DNA from: Lysobacteraceae bacterium CU05-9
GTDB lineage: Bacteria > Pseudomonadota > Gammaproteobacteria > Xanthomonadales > Xanthomonadaceae
NCBI GenBank assembly: GCA_007556525.1
Contig: SWJS01000002.1
Location: forward strand, 248,001 to 312,000
Direction: 5' to 3'
Length of the DNA: 64,000 bases
Shown here: in pieces, positions 19,668 through 32,193 of the stretch
How the letters are laid out: the number at the start of each line of letters is the position of its first letter
Position numbering within the stretch: the first letter of the stretch is position 1
The notes under the pieces: model-generated
Told to the model about the DNA's origin: nothing
What the model saw: only the letters and a program-made list of their open reading frames with translations
Database searches by the model: none
Position numbers and translations under genes: made by a program

Positions 19668-20918
19668 TCAAAAATTGCCCTGGAACCAGCTCTTCCACCG
19701 GTCAATCAATCCACCGCCGCTGCTGGAACGTCCGCTACGTGTGCCGCGACGACGACCTGCTGAGTCTTCGTTCTTCGCACCGAGCAAAAGCAATCCAACC
19801 GCCGTTGCGTATACAGGGTTACCCATCACAACCGGATTGCCCGTTGCATGTTGTGGAATGCCGACGCGTACTGGCATTTGCATCATTTCTTCTGCCAGTT
19901 CCGCAACGCCTTCCATGCGCGACGCACCGCCGGTCAACACCATGCCTGCGCGAACGTGTTGTTCAAACCCGCTGCGACGCAATTCGGCCTGGACCATCTC
20001 AAAAATCTCTTCATACCGCGCCTGCACCGCTTGAGCCAACGCAGCACGTTGCACGCGACGTGGTTGACGGTCGCCAACGCTCGGCACTTGAATCGTTTCT
20101 TCGGCGCGCGCCATCGATGCTTGCGCACACGCATAACGCACCTTGATTTGCTCGGCTTCTGCCGTTGGCGTGCGGAGCATGTGAGCGATGTCTTCGGTGA
20201 CCTTTTCGCCGGCGATGCCCAAGCTCTTGCTGTATGCGATCGAGCCGTTGACGAACACTGCGATGTCGGTCGTGCCTGCACCCATGTCAACGAGCAACAC
20301 ACCGAGGTCACGTTCATCACGCGTCAGCACGGCCTCTGCACTCGCAACCACGCTGAAAACCAAGTCATCAACCTGCAGTCCGCACTTCTCGACGCACTTG
20401 GTGATGTTCGCTGCAGCGGATGCCGCGCTCGTCACGATGTGTGCATTCACTTCGAGACGCACACCAGTCATGCCGAGTGGATTGCGGATGCCTTCTTGCG
20501 TGTCGTCGAGCACGTAGTCGCGTGGGATCGCGTGGATGATGCGTTGATCCGCACCGATTGGCACGGCCTTCGCCGCATCAATGACGCGCTCGAGTTCGTG
20601 ATACGTGACTTCCTGATCGCGGATTGGCGTGATGCCTTCCGAGTTGCGACATTGAATGTGGCTGCCGCTGATCGATGCGGAGACCGAAGTAATTTCGCAA
20701 CCGGCGGATGCTTCCGCTTCCTTGATCGCTTCCTGGATGGATTGCACGGTCGACTCGATGTCGACGATGACGCCGCGACGCATGCCGCGCGAATCGTGCG
20801 TGCCCAAACCAATCAACTCAATCGGTTGACCCGGTGCGTACTCGCCGACCAACGCCACGATCTTCGTGGTGCCGATGTCGAGTCCGACGATGAGGGATTT
20901 GTCGCCTTTAAAACTCAT
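19668..20918 (-). CDS. ftsA: Cell division protein FtsA
   Basis: 416 residues with an actin-like fold: LIVGLDIGTTKIVALVGE at residues 9-26 (phosphate 1), VLLVDMGAGTTDIAVF (about 203, phosphate 2) and VLTGGASRMEGV (adenosine motif). The C-terminal amphipathic helix IDRWKSWFQGNF is the membrane-targeting sequence, preceded by an arginine/glycine-rich linker. It tethers FtsZ to the membrane. The start shares ATGA with the ftsQ stop. Confidence 0.97.
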   Translation of the reverse strand: MSFKGDKSLIVGLDIGTTKIVALVGEYAPGQPIELIGLGTHDSRGMRRGVIVDIESTVQSIQEAIKEAEASAGCEITSVSASISGSHIQCRNSEGITPIRDQEVTYHELERVIDAAKAVPIGADQRIIHAIPRDYVLDDTQEGIRNPLGMTGVRLEVNAHIVTSAASAAANITKCVEKCGLQVDDLVFSVVASAEAVLTRDERDLGVLLVDMGAGTTDIAVFVNGSIAYSKSLGIAGEKVTEDIAHMLRTPTAEAEQIKVRYACAQASMARAEETIQVPSVGDRQPRRVQRAALAQAVQARYEEIFEMVQAELRRSGFEQHVRAGMVLTGGASRMEGVAELAEEMMQMPVRVGIPQHATGNPVVMGNPVYATAVGLLLLGAKNEDSAGRRRGTRSGRSSSGGGLIDRWKSWFQGNF

Positions 20919-21670
20919 GGTGTTTCCTTTGTTGCAGTTGCCGCCACAGCAGCAGGGGCGGCGGCGTTGTTTGTCGTGGCGATCCAGGACATTGCAAAGC
21001 CGTTCGTGTAACGCAGATCCACGGTGCGTGGAAGTGCTTTGTTTTGCGAAATCAATTGCGGATAGATGGATACGAAGCGCGTCAGTCTGGCGCGCGCGTC
21101 ATTGCGACCTGCAATCACGTGGGTACCGTTCGCGAGATCCACACTGAAGCTGCCACGTGGATCCATCTGCACTGACTTCAGCGGGACTTTGATCTTGCTG
21201 AACAAGTCGCTGCTGACGGCATACAGCTCAACGACACGCTTGACGTCGAGTGGGTTGCCATCGAGCTGAGGCAAGTTCGCAGGAACACGCACGCCTTTCT
21301 TGCTGAAAATCTTGAGGCTCTTGCTCACCAACTTGTCACTGCCCCACAACGCCAAGGGTGGATCTTCGGTGACGGTGACTTCGAGGGTGTCGGGCCATTT
21401 TTTGCGGACTTGTGCATTGCTGACCCACGGCATTTGCTTGACGCGTTCCTGTGCCTCATCGAGATCAACGCCAAAAAATCCCTGATCCGCATACGGGTTC
21501 AACGCTTTCGTGAGATCACGTGCATCGACGTACTTGAGTTCATTCATCACGCGCATCTTCTTGAGCGGCCAGCGGTCCGCACCAATCACACCGTAGTTGA
21601 CGGCGATGACCGGTGCAGCCAGCAATGCCAGCGCAAGTAACCAAGCAGCGATGCGCAGAACCCAATTCAC
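20915..21670 (-). CDS. ftsQ: Cell division protein FtsQ
   Basis: 251 residues from GTG 21670, chosen because GTGA overlaps the ddlB stop and AAGGAGA lies nine bases upstream; the longer frame from 21718 would run 50 bases into ddlB. One membrane helix (about 4-24, RIAAWLLALALLAAPVIAV) is followed by a POTRA domain and the FtsQ beta domain (WPDTLEVTVTEDPPLALWG). It links early and late divisome proteins through FtsB and FtsL. The C-terminus is alanine-rich. Confidence 0.92.
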   Translation of the reverse strand: MNWVLRIAAWLLALALLAAPVIAVNYGVIGADRWPLKKMRVMNELKYVDARDLTKALNPYADQGFFGVDLDEAQERVKQMPWVSNAQVRKKWPDTLEVTVTEDPPLALWGSDKLVSKSLKIFSKKGVRVPANLPQLDGNPLDVKRVVELYAVSSDLFSKIKVPLKSVQMDPRGSFSVDLANGTHVIAGRNDARARLTRFVSIYPQLISQNKALPRTVDLRYTNGFAMSWIATTNNAAAPAAVAATATKETP

Positions 21671-22635
21671 TTCGATGCGTCTCCTTCTTTCACGGTGGAG
21701 GCAAGAATCGCGTAGCAAAGTTCTTCGTAGTTCACGCCAACAACATCGGCAGCCTTCGGCACGAGCGAGTGGCTCGTCATGCCCGGCGCCGTATTCACTT
21801 CGATGAGGTAGAACTGGCGGGTGGTTTTGTCCTGCATGAAATCAACGCGGCTCCAGCTTTCGAGACCGGCGGCCTTGAATGCTTTCACGGCGAGATCCTT
21901 GATCGTCGCTTCTTCCGTTGCGTCATCGCAGCCAGGACAAATGTATTGGGTGTCGTCGGCGATGTACTTGGCGTGGTAGTCGTACCAACGGCCCTTTGGA
22001 ATGATCTTGATCGAAGGCAATGCCGTCGCTTCACCATCAAGTGCAACAACGGGTACCGAGTATTCCGGACCTTGGATCATTTGTTCGATGAGTAACTCGC
22101 CATGAAACGTTGATGCGAGCTTCACTGCTTCTTCGAGTTCGGCATCACTCTCGACCATCGACACGCCAACGCTGGAACCTTCAGCGGATGGCTTCACGAC
22201 AACGGGCAAACCCAATTGTTTCGCTGCGGCATGGACGTCTTCACCCCTGGCGAGGCGGATGAACTTCGGCGTTGGCAAACCGGATGCTTCCCAGACTTGC
22301 TTGGTACGGATTTTGTCCATCGTCAACGCGCTGCCCATCACACCCGGACCGGTGTAAGGAATGCCGAAAGCTTCGAGCACACCCTGTAACACGCCATTCT
22401 CACCTTCACCACCATGCATGATGTTGAAGACGCGATCGACAGTCTTGTCGTTGAGGTGCTTGAGCAATGCTTCGAGTCCATCGACGGCGAATGCGTTGAC
22501 GCCCTTGTTCGTCAGTGCGTTGAGGATGCCGCTGCCGGAGTCCAACGACACTTCGCGTTCGGCGCTCGTGCCGCCCATCAGGACAGCCACGCGACCAAAC
22601 ACTTTCGGATCCAGATTGGATGTCGCCAAACTCAC
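21667..22635 (-). CDS. ddlB: D-alanine--D-alanine ligase
   Basis: 322 residues of ATP-grasp enzyme: VAVLMGGTSAEREVSLDSG at the start, NIMHGGEGENGVLQGVLE (about 93), LPVVVKPSAEGSSVGVSMV (about 145) and a magnesium site in IEVNTAPGMTSHSLVPKAA. It makes the D-Ala-D-Ala dipeptide used by MurF. It sits between murC and ftsQ with 4-base overlaps at both ends. Confidence 0.97.
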   Translation of the reverse strand: MSLATSNLDPKVFGRVAVLMGGTSAEREVSLDSGSGILNALTNKGVNAFAVDGLEALLKHLNDKTVDRVFNIMHGGEGENGVLQGVLEAFGIPYTGPGVMGSALTMDKIRTKQVWEASGLPTPKFIRLARGEDVHAAAKQLGLPVVVKPSAEGSSVGVSMVESDAELEEAVKLASTFHGELLIEQMIQGPEYSVPVVALDGEATALPSIKIIPKGRWYDYHAKYIADDTQYICPGCDDATEEATIKDLAVKAFKAAGLESWSRVDFMQDKTTRQFYLIEVNTAPGMTSHSLVPKAADVVGVNYEELCYAILASTVKEGDASK

Positions 22636-24077
22636 TTGTCGCCTCCCTTAAAACCATCCTGGCCAATCGCTGCAGCGGAAGCGCCGATATCTCCGGCACC
22701 GACCATCAAAACGAGATCGCCCTGCAGGAGCAAATCATTCAATGCTCCCTTCAAATCTTTCGCGGTGTTCACAACGATCGGTTCGATGCGGCCGCGCGCG
22801 CGGATCGCGCGTGCAAGATCTTTCGAGCCGGCGCCTGCGATCGGTTGCTCGCCCGCCGCATAGACTTCGGTCAGCAGCAGGACGTCAACGCTCGACAGGA
22901 CGCTTGCGAAGTCGTCAAACAAGTCACGCGTACGGCTGTAGCGATGCGGTTGGAATGCAACGACCAAGCGGCGGTCCGGCCAGCCACCGCGTGCAGCAGC
23001 GAGAACCGCTTCGAGTTCCTTCGGATGGTGCGCGTAATCATCGACCACCTTGACCATCGCGCCGTTGGTAGTTTCGAAATCACCCAACGTATTGAAGCGA
23101 CGGCCGACGCCGGCGAATTCGCCGAGGCCTTTTTGGATCGCTTCAAGCGAAACACCGAGTTGCCATGCGACTGCGGCAGCGGCAAGTGCGTTCTGCACGT
23201 TGTGGATGCCCGGGATCGCCAGCGCAATCGGCGTGCGTGTTTGATCGGGGAGGCACAGCGTGAAATGCATGATGTTGCCTTCCTGGCGTACGTCTTCTGC
23301 ACGGACGTCCGCTTGTGCATTGACGCCGTACGTAATGACGTGACGGGAAGTGGTTTCCGCAAGTTTGGCGACGACTTCGTTGTCGGTGCACAGGACTGCC
23401 AATCCGTAGAACGGCAAGCGATGCAAAAATTCATTGAACGCCGCCTGCACTTGCAGGAAGTCGTTGTTGTAGTTTTCGAGGTGATCTTCGTCAATGTTGG
23501 TGACGATCGCGATCTGTGGGTTCAAGCGCAGGAAGCTACCGTCGCTTTCGTCGGCTTCTGCAACGAGCCAATCACCTTTACCCAAGCGCGCATTCGCACC
23601 CGCAGCCAGCAACTTTCCACCAATCACAAACGTTGGATCGATGCCGCCTTCGCCGAGCACGCTTGCAGCCAAGGAGGTCGTCGTGGTTTTGCCGTGCGTA
23701 CCTGCGACAGCGATGCCACGCTTGAAGCGCATCAGCTCTGCGAGCATCTCAGCACGCGGTACGACTGGAATGCGTTGCGCGCGTGCTTCCATCAACTCGG
23801 CGTTGTCTTCCTTGATCGCACTGGAAACAACGACGCAATCCGTACCGAGCACGTTCGCGGCAGCGTGACCCTTGAACACGTTGACGCCAATGCGGCTCAA
23901 GCGTTGCGTCACTGGATTGTCGGCCATATCAGAACCGCTGACATCGTAGCCAAGCGTCGACATGACTTCTGCCAAGCCACTCATGCCCGTTCCGCCGACA
24001 CCGACGAAATGGATGCGCGGGAAGACTTTGGCGAGATCGCCTTTCTGTTGCAAGCGGCGGCGCAGATCGGAATTCAT
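22632..24077 (-). CDS. murC: UDP-N-acetylmuramate--L-alanine ligase
   Basis: 481 residues. It has the N-terminal Rossmann loop [16 protein letters not shown], the Mur-ligase P-loop [11 protein letters not shown] (about 120-130), [10 protein letters not shown] and [14 protein letters not shown]. It adds L-Ala to UDP-MurNAc. The start overlaps the murG stop and its stop overlaps the ddlB start, so the genes are translationally coupled. Confidence 0.97.
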   Translation of the reverse strand: MNSDLRRRLQQKGDLAKVFPRIHFVGVGGTGMSGLAEVMSTLGYDVSGSDMADNPVTQRLSRIGVNVFKGHAAANVLGTDCVVVSSAIKEDNAELMEARAQRIPVVPRAEMLAELMRFKRGIAVAGTHGKTTTTSLAASVLGEGGIDPTFVIGGKLLAAGANARLGKGDWLVAEADESDGSFLRLNPQIAIVTNIDEDHLENYNNDFLQVQAAFNEFLHRLPFYGLAVLCTDNEVVAKLAETTSRHVITYGVNAQADVRAEDVRQEGNIMHFTLCLPDQTRTPIALAIPGIHNVQNALAAAAVAWQLGVSLEAIQKGLGEFAGVGRRFNTLGDFETTNGAMVKVVDDYAHHPKELEAVLAAARGGWPDRRLVVAFQPHRYSRTRDLFDDFASVLSSVDVLLLTEVYAAGEQPIAGAGSKDLARAIRARGRIEPIVVNTAKDLKGALNDLLLQGDLVLMVGAGDIGASAAAIGQDGFKGGDK

Positions 24078-25132
24078 GCGGCGTTCTCCAAAATGATGTC
24101 AGCAACTTGCTCAGCCGCATGAGGCTTGGCAAGTTCGCGCGCAGCTTCCGCCATGGCGAGCAACGTTGCGCGGTCCTTGATGTCTTCGATGTGGGCGATC
24201 AACTTGTCAGCCAGGTCCGGCGACTGCGCAGCGATTCGGGCAGCGTGACGTGCGACAAGGTAATGTGCGTTTTTGGTCTGGTGGTCATCGACGGCTGCTG
24301 CGAATGGCACGAGCACACTGCCAACACCGGCGGCGCACAACTCAGCCAACGTCAATGCACCTGCGCGGCAGACGACGAGGTCTGCCCATGCGTATGCTTC
24401 GGTCATGTCACCGATGAACGGATCAACGCTTGCCGTGACGCCTGCTTGTTCATATGCGGCTTTAGCGCCGTCGTACATTTTTTCGCCGGATTGATGACGG
24501 ATGTTGAATGCGATGCCTTTCTCTTGCAATGCTTTGATCGCCGTTGGGACAGCGTCGTTCAACACCTTCGCGCCTTGGCTACCACCAAGCACCAACAGAT
24601 TCAACGCGCCTTCGCGTCCGTTGAAACGATCGGAAGGCGCTGGGATGTTTGAGATTTCTTCGCGCACCGGATTGCCAACCCATGTTTCGTCGATGCCAAC
24701 AAATGTATCCGGGAAACCCGTCAACACTTGTTCCGCCATGCGGCTCAACACACGGTTCGTCATGCCCGGCGCACGATTTTGTTCATGCACATACAACGGG
24801 ATGCCACTGAGCTTCGCAGCCAAACCACCGGGACCGGCAGCATAACCACCAAAGCTGATCACGGCGCGTGGACGGCGCTGCTTGAACAGTGCACGGGCAG
24901 CACCGACAGCGCGGAGAATTTGGGATGGAGCAAACAACATCTTTGCGATGCCCTTACCACGAATGCCCTTGATTTGCAGCGTATCGATGGCGATGTCGTG
25001 TTGCGGCACGAGACGGGTTTCCATGCCACCCTCGGATCCGAGCCAGCACACATCAACGCCTCTCGCTTTCAATGCTTTCGCAACAGCAAGACCCGGGAAA
25101 ATATGTCCGCCCGTACCACCGGCGAGGATCAT
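24074..25132 (-). CDS. murG: Lipid II synthase (GlcNAc transferase) MurG
   Basis: 352 residues from ATG 25132, close to the 355 of E. coli MurG. The open frame reaches back to 25219 inside ftsW, and a TTG near 25162 is an alternative start, so the N-terminus is uncertain by up to about 10 residues. Motifs: [18 protein letters not shown], the second glycine loop [14 protein letters not shown] and [15 protein letters not shown] in the donor domain. It transfers GlcNAc to lipid I at the inner face of the membrane. Confidence 0.94.
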   Translation of the reverse strand: MILAGGTGGHIFPGLAVAKALKARGVDVCWLGSEGGMETRLVPQHDIAIDTLQIKGIRGKGIAKMLFAPSQILRAVGAARALFKQRRPRAVISFGGYAAGPGGLAAKLSGIPLYVHEQNRAPGMTNRVLSRMAEQVLTGFPDTFVGIDETWVGNPVREEISNIPAPSDRFNGREGALNLLVLGGSQGAKVLNDAVPTAIKALQEKGIAFNIRHQSGEKMYDGAKAAYEQAGVTASVDPFIGDMTEAYAWADLVVCRAGALTLAELCAAGVGSVLVPFAAAVDDHQTKNAHYLVARHAARIAAQSPDLADKLIAHIEDIKDRATLLAMAEAARELAKPHAAEQVADIILENAA

Positions 25133-25148
25133 GACCGGACCATTTGAA

Positions 25149-26333
25149 TTACGCAGTGGCAAACAGAGGTCCCTCCTCACGCGAACGCGCAACTTGACGC
25201 TTGGCGCGATCCAATTCATAGGTCACACGCAACAGCACACCGACTGCGGCACAGCTGACCACAACGCTCGAACCACCGTAAGAAATCAACGGCAGCGTCA
25301 AGCCCTTCGTCGGCAAAATTCCCATGTTTACGCCCATCGACACGAACGCCTGGAACGCAAACCACAAGCCGATGCCGAAGGCGACATAGCCTGCAAAGTG
25401 GCGGCGCATCTCAACGCACTTAACGCCATACCAGAAAGCACGGCCAACGAAGAATGCATAGAGCAAAATTACAAAGGACAACCCAACGAAGCCCAGCTCT
25501 TCCCCAATGATCGAGGCGATGAAGTCCGTGTTGGCTTCCGGTAGGTAGTTGAGTTTTTGGATGGAACCACCGAGACCGACACCTAACCATTCACCACGGC
25601 CGATACCCATCAGCGCATTCACAAGCTGATAGCCCTGGCCGAACGGATCATCCCACGGGCGCAGGAACGACGTGACGCGGCGCATGCGGTAAGGTTCAAA
25701 AATTACGAGTCCGACTGCAGCAATCGCCAGTGCAACTGCTGGCAACATCAAACGTGGAACATTGCCACCACCCAGCACCAGCATGCCGCCACAGATCGTG
25801 AACAACAGAACCGACGAACCGAAGTCCGGCTGTGCCATCAACAGCACCACCAGGAACAATGTGACTGCGAACGGGGTTGCAAGCACTTTCCAAGATGCCT
25901 GCAGTCCTTCGCTGAAGCGCTTCATGAAACTCGCCATCCAAATGATGAAAAGTAATTTCACTGCTTCAACAACTTGGAAATTTGAAATGCCGAGATTGAT
26001 CCAACGGCGCGCACCGTTGACCTTCACACCGAGACCCGGAACCCACACGAGGAGCAGCAGTGCAATGGACAAGAGCAATGCCAAGTGCGCACGCTTCTCA
26101 AGTTCCTTCAACTCTATGCGCGTCATGACAATCGCACCGAGCACACCGACCGCCAGGAAGATGGATTGCTTGATCAGATAACCGGCTTTACCGACCTTCT
26201 CAATTTCACCAATCGCCAACGACGACGAACCGACCATCACCACGCCGATTGCACCGAGCAACAGCGAAGCGATGAGCAGCCACGGATCAATTTGTCCGCG
26301 AATGTCGTTAAAGCGAGTGGCTTGATGTTCCAT
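25149..26333 (-). CDS. ftsW: SEDS peptidoglycan polymerase FtsW
   Basis: 394 residues from ATG 26333, which overlaps the mraY stop as TGATG; a longer frame to 26390 exists but enters mraY. About ten membrane helices. Typical SEDS segments are [22 protein letters not shown] cut short here to [31 protein letters not shown] and [15 protein letters not shown] near the end. It polymerises septal glycan with FtsI, encoded in the same cluster. Confidence 0.95.
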   Translation of the reverse strand: MEHQATRFNDIRGQIDPWLLIASLLLGAIGVVMVGSSSLAIGEIEKVGKAGYLIKQSIFLAVGVLGAIVMTRIELKELEKRAHLALLLSIALLLLVWVPGLGVKVNGARRWINLGISNFQVVEAVKLLFIIWMASFMKRFSEGLQASWKVLATPFAVTLFLVVLLMAQPDFGSSVLLFTICGGMLVLGGGNVPRLMLPAVALAIAAVGLVIFEPYRMRRVTSFLRPWDDPFGQGYQLVNALMGIGRGEWLGVGLGGSIQKLNYLPEANTDFIASIIGEELGFVGLSFVILLYAFFVGRAFWYGVKCVEMRRHFAGYVAFGIGLWFAFQAFVSMGVNMGILPTKGLTLPLISYGGSSVVVSCAAVGVLLRVTYELDRAKRQVARSREEGPLFATA

Positions 26334-27418
26334 CAGCGAATCTTCAACGTAGCCAAGCCGATCAACACGAGGATGACCGAAATAATCCAAAAACGAACGA
26401 TGACCCGCGGCTCAGGCCAACCCTTCATTTCGAAGTGGTGGTGAATCGGTGCCATCCGGAAAACACGTTTGCCCGTGAGCTTGAACGAAGCAACTTGAAT
26501 CATCACCGACAGCGTTTCAATCACGAAAATGCCGCCCATGATCACGAGCACCAATTCCTGACGGACAATCACGGCGATCGTGCCGAGCACTGCACCGAGT
26601 GACAACGCACCGATGTCGCCCATGAACACCATCGCCGGATAGGTGTTGAACCAGAGGAATCCGAGACCTGCACCGGCAATCGCCGCACAGATGATGACCA
26701 ATTCACCGGCGCCAGGCACGGCAGGAATGTTCAAGTAAGCGGAGAACGTCGCGTTACCCGAGGCATAGGCAAACACGCCAAGCGCACAAGCCACCAACAC
26801 GGTTGGCATGATCGCAAGACCATCCAAACCGTCCGTGAGGTTCACAGCATTCGAGAAGCCGACGATCCACAGATACGCGATCGTGATGAAACTGATGCCT
26901 GCCAACGGCAACGCAATTGACTTGAACAGCGGCACGTAGAAAGTGGTCGCAGCAGGAACGTCTGCGAAGTAATACAGATACAGAGCTGCGCCGAGACCGA
27001 AAACCGACTGCGCCAGGTACTTCCAACGCGACTTCAAACCGTTGGGATCACGCTTGACGATTTTGATCCAGTCGTCATACCAACCGATCAAACCAAACAG
27101 CACCATGACCGCGAGCACGACCCAGATGTACTTGTTGCGAAGATCGCCCCACAACATGGTCGCCGCGAAAATCGTCATCAAAATCAGCGCGCCACCCATC
27201 GTCGGCGTTCCCGCCTTGGAGAAGTGTGACTGTGGACCATCGGTGCGGATCGGTTGACCGCCCTTGAGCTGACCCAATTGACGGATCACCGCAGGGCCCC
27301 ACCACAACGACAAAGCAAGCGATGTCAGCGATGCGAGAATCGCGCGGAACGTCAAGTAATTGAACAGGCCAAAATAACTCGCCAATTGCTCCAGCCAACG
27401 CGTCAGTTCAAGCAGCAT
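26333..27418 (-). CDS. mraY: Phospho-MurNAc-pentapeptide transferase MraY
   Basis: 361 residues from ATG 27418 ([12 protein letters not shown]), matching the usual 360. Ten membrane segments. Active-site landmarks: [14 protein letters not shown], the Asp pair in GWYDDWIK (about 115), [13 protein letters not shown] (about 190) and the HHH motif in [15 protein letters not shown]. It makes lipid I from UDP-MurNAc-pentapeptide and undecaprenyl phosphate. The start lies 11 bases inside the murF 3' end. Confidence 0.97.
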   Translation of the reverse strand: MLLELTRWLEQLASYFGLFNYLTFRAILASLTSLALSLWWGPAVIRQLGQLKGGQPIRTDGPQSHFSKAGTPTMGGALILMTIFAATMLWGDLRNKYIWVVLAVMVLFGLIGWYDDWIKIVKRDPNGLKSRWKYLAQSVFGLGAALYLYYFADVPAATTFYVPLFKSIALPLAGISFITIAYLWIVGFSNAVNLTDGLDGLAIMPTVLVACALGVFAYASGNATFSAYLNIPAVPGAGELVIICAAIAGAGLGFLWFNTYPAMVFMGDIGALSLGAVLGTIAVIVRQELVLVIMGGIFVIETLSVMIQVASFKLTGKRVFRMAPIHHHFEMKGWPEPRVIVRFWIISVILVLIGLATLKIR

Positions 27419-28811
27419 GTGCGCCTCCGTTTCCTTTTTGATCCGGGACGATCGCGCGAACGACCCGGTCCATGGCACTACCGCGCGACCCCTTTACAAG
27501 GACACGCACGCCTTCATTCAATTCGCCCGCCAACTTCGCAGCGAGTTCTTCATGTGTTGCAAAAATTTCCGCGCCTTCGCCAAACGCATTCGCAGCACCC
27601 GCGCTCAATTCACCGAGTGCGTACAGCTTCTTAATGCCTGCATCCTTCGCGCGACGGCCGATTTGTTCGTGCATTGCGAAAGCATCATCACCGAGCTCAC
27701 GCATGTCGCCGATGACCAACCACGCTTCGCGACTCTCACTAGCAGCAGCCTTCGCCAACGTTTGGATTGCGGCAACCATCGACCCCGGGTTCGCGTTGTA
27801 GCTGTCGTCCACCAAAATCGCGCCTTGCGGCGTCGTCGACGCAACCAGACGACCTTGTACTTGTTCGGCGTTCTGCAAGCCGGTGCGAATGTCTTCTAGC
27901 GAAACATCCAAACCGTAAGCAATCGCTGCAGCAGCCAATGCATTGGACACGTTATGCAAACCAGGGAACTGGATGCGGACTTGCGCTTCACCTTGCGGCG
28001 TGACTAGCGTGAACTGACTGCCCTCGCTGTCTTCCTGAATGTCGCGCGCGGTAACGTCAGCACTGTTCGTGATGCCGAAGCGCACGACGCGGTGTCCATG
28101 GGCGCGGCTCGCAAAAAACGGTGCAAACGCATCATCCGCATTGATCACTGCAACACCCTGTGGCATCAAGTCGTCATAGACTGCTGACTTCGTATCGGCG
28201 ATGTTTTGCAACGAACCCATGCGCTCCATGTGTGCCGGCGCGACGTTGTTCACGATGCCAACCGATGGCTTCGCAATTTGCGTCAGGTACTTGATGTCAC
28301 CTGGTTTGCCGGTGCCCATCTCGTAGATTGCAAACTGTGCGTCTTCCGGAGCAGCAATTACAGCGAGTGGCATACCGATTTCGTTGTTGCGGTTGCCGGG
28401 TGTGGCGTAGGTCTTGCCGGCGACTTCGAGCACGGCTTGCGTCAGCGTCTTCACCGACGTCTTGCCATTGCTGCCAGTGATCGCTACGACCTTACTATTG
28501 CGCGCCGCTTGGATCATCGTTGCGATCTGTGCGAGCGCCACTTCGGTGTTGTCCACCTTGATCGTGCTCAAGCCATCGATGTTCACGTCTTTCGACAACA
28601 AGGCTGCGCGAATGCCGCTCTCAAATGCCGCTTGTAGGTGATCGTGGGCGTCGAAGTTTTCGCCCTTCAATGCAATGAACAACGTGCTGCCAATGTCGTT
28701 CAATGCAGCAAGTGCGCGCGTATCGGTATGCACTTGCGAGATCAAGATGTCGTCACCATTCAAGCGACCATTGCATGCTGCTGCAAGCTTCGACAAAAGC
28801 ATCGGAATCAT
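27408..28811 (-). CDS. murF: UDP-MurNAc-tripeptide--D-Ala-D-Ala ligase MurF
   Basis: 467 residues. N-terminal uridine-binding domain, then P-loop [15 protein letters not shown] (about 110), the [13 protein letters not shown] loop and [15 protein letters not shown] (about 330), all standard for MurF. It completes the UDP-MurNAc-pentapeptide using the dipeptide from Ddl. The start shares ATGA with the murE stop. Confidence 0.97.
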   Translation of the reverse strand: MIPMLLSKLAAACNGRLNGDDILISQVHTDTRALAALNDIGSTLFIALKGENFDAHDHLQAAFESGIRAALLSKDVNIDGLSTIKVDNTEVALAQIATMIQAARNSKVVAITGSNGKTSVKTLTQAVLEVAGKTYATPGNRNNEIGMPLAVIAAPEDAQFAIYEMGTGKPGDIKYLTQIAKPSVGIVNNVAPAHMERMGSLQNIADTKSAVYDDLMPQGVAVINADDAFAPFFASRAHGHRVVRFGITNSADVTARDIQEDSEGSQFTLVTPQGEAQVRIQFPGLHNVSNALAAAAIAYGLDVSLEDIRTGLQNAEQVQGRLVASTTPQGAILVDDSYNANPGSMVAAIQTLAKAAASESREAWLVIGDMRELGDDAFAMHEQIGRRAKDAGIKKLYALGELSAGAANAFGEGAEIFATHEELAAKLAGELNEGVRVLVKGSRGSAMDRVVRAIVPDQKGNGGAHAA

Positions 28812-30283
28812 TCCAGCCCCTCCAATGCCGCCATGGCAATCAACGTGTCATCGAAGTCATGGCGGACACCATTCACTTCCTGATACGGCTCGTGACCTTT
28901 ACCGGCGATCAAAATAATGTCGTCAGGACCCGACTCAGCAATCAGCGTTTCAATCGCATTGCGGCGATCACGGATCACGCGAACTTTCTTCGGCTCAGTG
29001 AAACCTTCCATGATGTCGCGAACGATGGCATCGCCATCTTCCGTGCGCGGATTGTCATCAGTGACGATCACAACATCCGAATCCATCTCGGCAATCGATG
29101 CCATTTGCGGACGCTTACCCTTGTCGCGATCACCGCCGCATCCAAAGATGCAAACCAATTCACCTTCAACGTGATGCGACAACGCCTGTAATGCTTGCTG
29201 CAAAGCGTCCGGAGTGTGCGCGTAATCAATGACTACCGTTGGCTGCATGCCTTCGCCACCGAGGCGATTCATGCGTCCATGGATTGGCGTTAGCTGTGAC
29301 AGCAACCGCGCGACATCGTCTGCAGATTGACCGCACGACAACATCACACCGGCGACGGCGAGAAGATTTTCGACGTTGAACTTGCCGAGCAGTGGCGAAT
29401 CAACCTTATACGATTCGTCATTCACCACGAGATCAAAGTGGATGCCTTGCGAATCCAGATTCAAGTTGTCAGCACGCAGGTTTGCGAACGAATCGCCGCG
29501 CGTGCTGAACCGCCACGAGACTAAACCCGGTGGCAGATCATTCGCGAGCGAATAGCCGAACGCATCGTCGATGTTGATGACCGACGCACCGAGACCTGGC
29601 CAATCGAAGAGTTTCTTCTTCGCGGCGCCGTACGATTCCATGTCACCGTGGTAATCAAGGTGATCGCGCGTCAAGTTGGTAAACACGGCAATGTCGAAAT
29701 CCACTGCATCAACACGACCTTGATCCAACGCATGCGAGCTGACTTCCATCGCAACGGCTTGTGCGCCCTTTTCGCGCAGATCATTCAAGATGGCGTGCAC
29801 GCGCAAGACCAACGGTGTGGTGAAGCCGGTTGGCTCAACATCGCCATACAAGCCTGCGCCTAGCGTACCGATCGTGGCCGCACGAGTACCAATCAATTCC
29901 CACGCTTGGGCGATCAACTGCGTGCTGGAAGTTTTTCCGTTCGTACCGGTGACGCCGACCATCGTCATTTGCGAGGACGGATGATCGAAGAAGTCATCAG
30001 CCATCTGACCCATGCGCGCACGCAGGCCTGCAATTGCCAATGCGTCATCCGGAATGTCGAAGTTATCGGGTGCCGGTGGCTCGTAAAGAACGACGGAAGC
30101 GCCATTTTCCAGTGCTTTTTCGACGAAATTCAAACCGTGTGCGCCGAAGCCTTCAATCGCGACGAACGCGTTGCCTGGCTCAACTTCACGGCTGTCCATC
30201 ACGAGACCCGTAATCTTCAAGTCATCAGCAATGCTTTCCAGATCAGGCAGCAAGTCAGCGAGGAACTTTTCATGACCCATCAT
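28808..30283 (-). CDS. murE: UDP-MurNAc-L-Ala-D-Glu--meso-diaminopimelate ligase MurE
   Basis: 491 residues from ATG 30283, which overlaps the ftsI stop as ATGA; the longer frame to 30418 lies inside ftsI. P-loop [15 protein letters not shown], carbamylated-lysine region [12 protein letters not shown], and the motif [12 protein letters not shown], whose DNPR marks meso-diaminopimelate specificity. It therefore indicates ordinary Gram-negative peptidoglycan. Confidence 0.96.
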   Translation of the reverse strand: MMGHEKFLADLLPDLESIADDLKITGLVMDSREVEPGNAFVAIEGFGAHGLNFVEKALENGASVVLYEPPAPDNFDIPDDALAIAGLRARMGQMADDFFDHPSSQMTMVGVTGTNGKTSSTQLIAQAWELIGTRAATIGTLGAGLYGDVEPTGFTTPLVLRVHAILNDLREKGAQAVAMEVSSHALDQGRVDAVDFDIAVFTNLTRDHLDYHGDMESYGAAKKKLFDWPGLGASVINIDDAFGYSLANDLPPGLVSWRFSTRGDSFANLRADNLNLDSQGIHFDLVVNDESYKVDSPLLGKFNVENLLAVAGVMLSCGQSADDVARLLSQLTPIHGRMNRLGGEGMQPTVVIDYAHTPDALQQALQALSHHVEGELVCIFGCGGDRDKGKRPQMASIAEMDSDVVIVTDDNPRTEDGDAIVRDIMEGFTEPKKVRVIRDRRNAIETLIAESGPDDIILIAGKGHEPYQEVNGVRHDFDDTLIAMAALEGLE

Positions 30284-32193
30284 GGCGTCACCCCCAGTGA
30301 GACTGGTTTCGGCAGTTCTTTCTTGACTGGAGCGGACGGCGCAGCGATACCTGCAGAAGTCGTCGTCGAAGCAGCACGCAACGATGGGTGACCGGCCTTT
30401 GCATTCGCTGCGATCCACGTTTCGATGTCATCTGGCGGAACGTCCATCAAACGCAACGTGCCTTCCATGACATTCTTGAACACCGGACCCGAAATCAAAC
30501 CACCGTAGTAGCCCTTCGACGGATCCGGATCATTGACGACGACCACCATCGAGAAGCGTGGATTTTCGACAGGAACGACACCTGCAAAAAATGCGTTGTA
30601 CTTGCGCGAATAACCACCCGATTCGCTCGCCATGCGGGCGGTACCTGTTTTGCCGGCGACGTTGTAGCCGAGGATTGCCGCTTGCGTGGCAGTGCCACCT
30701 GGCTTGGTCACGGTTTCCATCATTTTCATGACTTGATCAGCAACCTTGGGATCCATCACTTGCTTGTACTCAGGCGTCGTTCCTTTGACGAAGGTCGGCG
30801 TGATCAACTTGCCGCCATTGGCCAGCGCCGCATAAGACATTGCAATTTGCAGTGGCGTCGCACTCAGACCATAACCATAGGACATCGTTGCTTTGGTCGT
30901 GCCGAACCACATTGGCGAACCCGGCGACGGAATCAAACCTGCGGATTCACCGGGGAAACCACTGTTGGGCTTCGTGCCGTATCCGAGGTTATGAACAAAA
31001 TCGTAGAAGTAACGGTCAGACAGGGTCTTCGCGATTTTCGCCGCGCCAACGTTGGAGGACTTCGTGATGATTCCGGTGACCGTCAACGAACCGTAGTTGT
31101 GCGTGTCGGTAATGAAGTATTTACCGTTCGCCATGCGACCGCCTTCCGTGGAAAAAACCATGTTCGGGTTGATGGTTCCTTTTTCCAATGCAGCAGCAAC
31201 GGTGATTGGCTTCATCGTGGAGCCTGGCTCAACCAAATCCGTAACAGCGCGGTTGCGGTGCGCGTCCAAATTCTTCTGCACCGAAGCATTCGGATTGAAC
31301 GTCGGCAGGTTTGCCATTGCCAAAATTTCGCCCGTTTGAATGTCGAGGATCACTGCACTGCCGGAAGCCGCGCCGCTCTTCACGATCATGTCGCGCAGTT
31401 CCTTGAACGCGAGATATTGCACGCGGCGGTCAAGAGACAACGTCAATTCGTGACCCGGCACCGATGGCTTGATTTGCTCGGCTTCTACGACATCACCCTG
31501 GCGCGAACGGATAATGCGCTTTTCGCCTTCCTTGCCCTTCAACCAATCTTCGAACGCAAGCTCAAGCCCTTCCTGACCCTTGTCATCCACGTTGGTGAAG
31601 CCGAGGATGTGCGCAATGGATTCACCCTGCGGATAGAAACGACGATATTCCCGCTGCGATTGAACGCCGGGAATTTTGTGAGCAAGGATGCGCTTCGCTT
31701 CATCGGGATTGATGCGACGCTTGAGGTAGACGAATTCCTTGCCTTGCTTTTGGGCGAGCTTACGCTTCAGCTCATCCAATGGCATGCCAAGTGCTTTCGC
31801 AAGTTCACCCCAGCGATTTTGAACTTTCACCAGCTCCTGTGGATTGCCCCACACCGATTCCACCGGCGTCGACACTGCGAGAGGTTCGCCATTGCGGTCG
31901 GTGATCATGCCGCGCGTCGTAGCGATCGGAAGCAAACGCTCAAAGCGCGCTTCACCTTGCGACATGTAGAAGTCCTTGTTGACGATCATCATCGAAAACG
32001 CACGGACGATCAGCGCCGCAACGATGATGCCCATGACAGCAACCATGAACTTCGCTCGCGTCGCAACGGAATAGCCGCGACGACCACCTTCGCTGACTTC
32101 GAAGAAGCGGCGCAGCCACTCCGGCATGCGATCAATCCAGTTACCCTGGCGATCGTTGCGGCTCGATGAACGTTGTTGGCGGCGTTGATTCAT
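30280..32193 (-). CDS. ftsI: Septal transpeptidase FtsI (PBP3)
   Basis: 637 residues: a basic cytoplasmic tail, one membrane helix (about 45-65), a pedestal domain and a penicillin-binding transpeptidase domain. Catalytic motifs are [12 protein letters not shown] (SxxK, serine nucleophile near 321), KSSNVG (SxN) and AGKTGTAR (KTG). The tail after about residue 590 is Ala/Ser/Pro-rich. It cross-links septal peptidoglycan with FtsW. Start and stop overlap ftsL and murE by four bases. Confidence 0.97.
   Translation of the reverse strand: MNQRRQQRSSSRNDRQGNWIDRMPEWLRRFFEVSEGGRRGYSVATRAKFMVAVMGIIVAALIVRAFSMMIVNKDFYMSQGEARFERLLPIATTRGMITDRNGEPLAVSTPVESVWGNPQELVKVQNRWGELAKALGMPLDELKRKLAQKQGKEFVYLKRRINPDEAKRILAHKIPGVQSQREYRRFYPQGESIAHILGFTNVDDKGQEGLELAFEDWLKGKEGEKRIIRSRQGDVVEAEQIKPSVPGHELTLSLDRRVQYLAFKELRDMIVKSGAASGSAVILDIQTGEILAMANLPTFNPNASVQKNLDAHRNRAVTDLVEPGSTMKPITVAAALEKGTINPNMVFSTEGGRMANGKYFITDTHNYGSLTVTGIITKSSNVGAAKIAKTLSDRYFYDFVHNLGYGTKPNSGFPGESAGLIPSPGSPMWFGTTKATMSYGYGLSATPLQIAMSYAALANGGKLITPTFVKGTTPEYKQVMDPKVADQVMKMMETVTKPGGTATQAAILGYNVAGKTGTARMASESGGYSRKYNAFFAGVVPVENPRFSMVVVVNDPDPSKGYYGGLISGPVFKNVMEGTLRLMDVPPDDIETWIAANAKAGHPSLRAASTTTSAGIAAPSAPVKKELPKPVSLGVTP

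Noticed and set aside
30388-32169. 593-codon open frame antisense to ftsI
   Set aside because: Shadow frame; ftsI carries all penicillin-binding motifs on the other strand.
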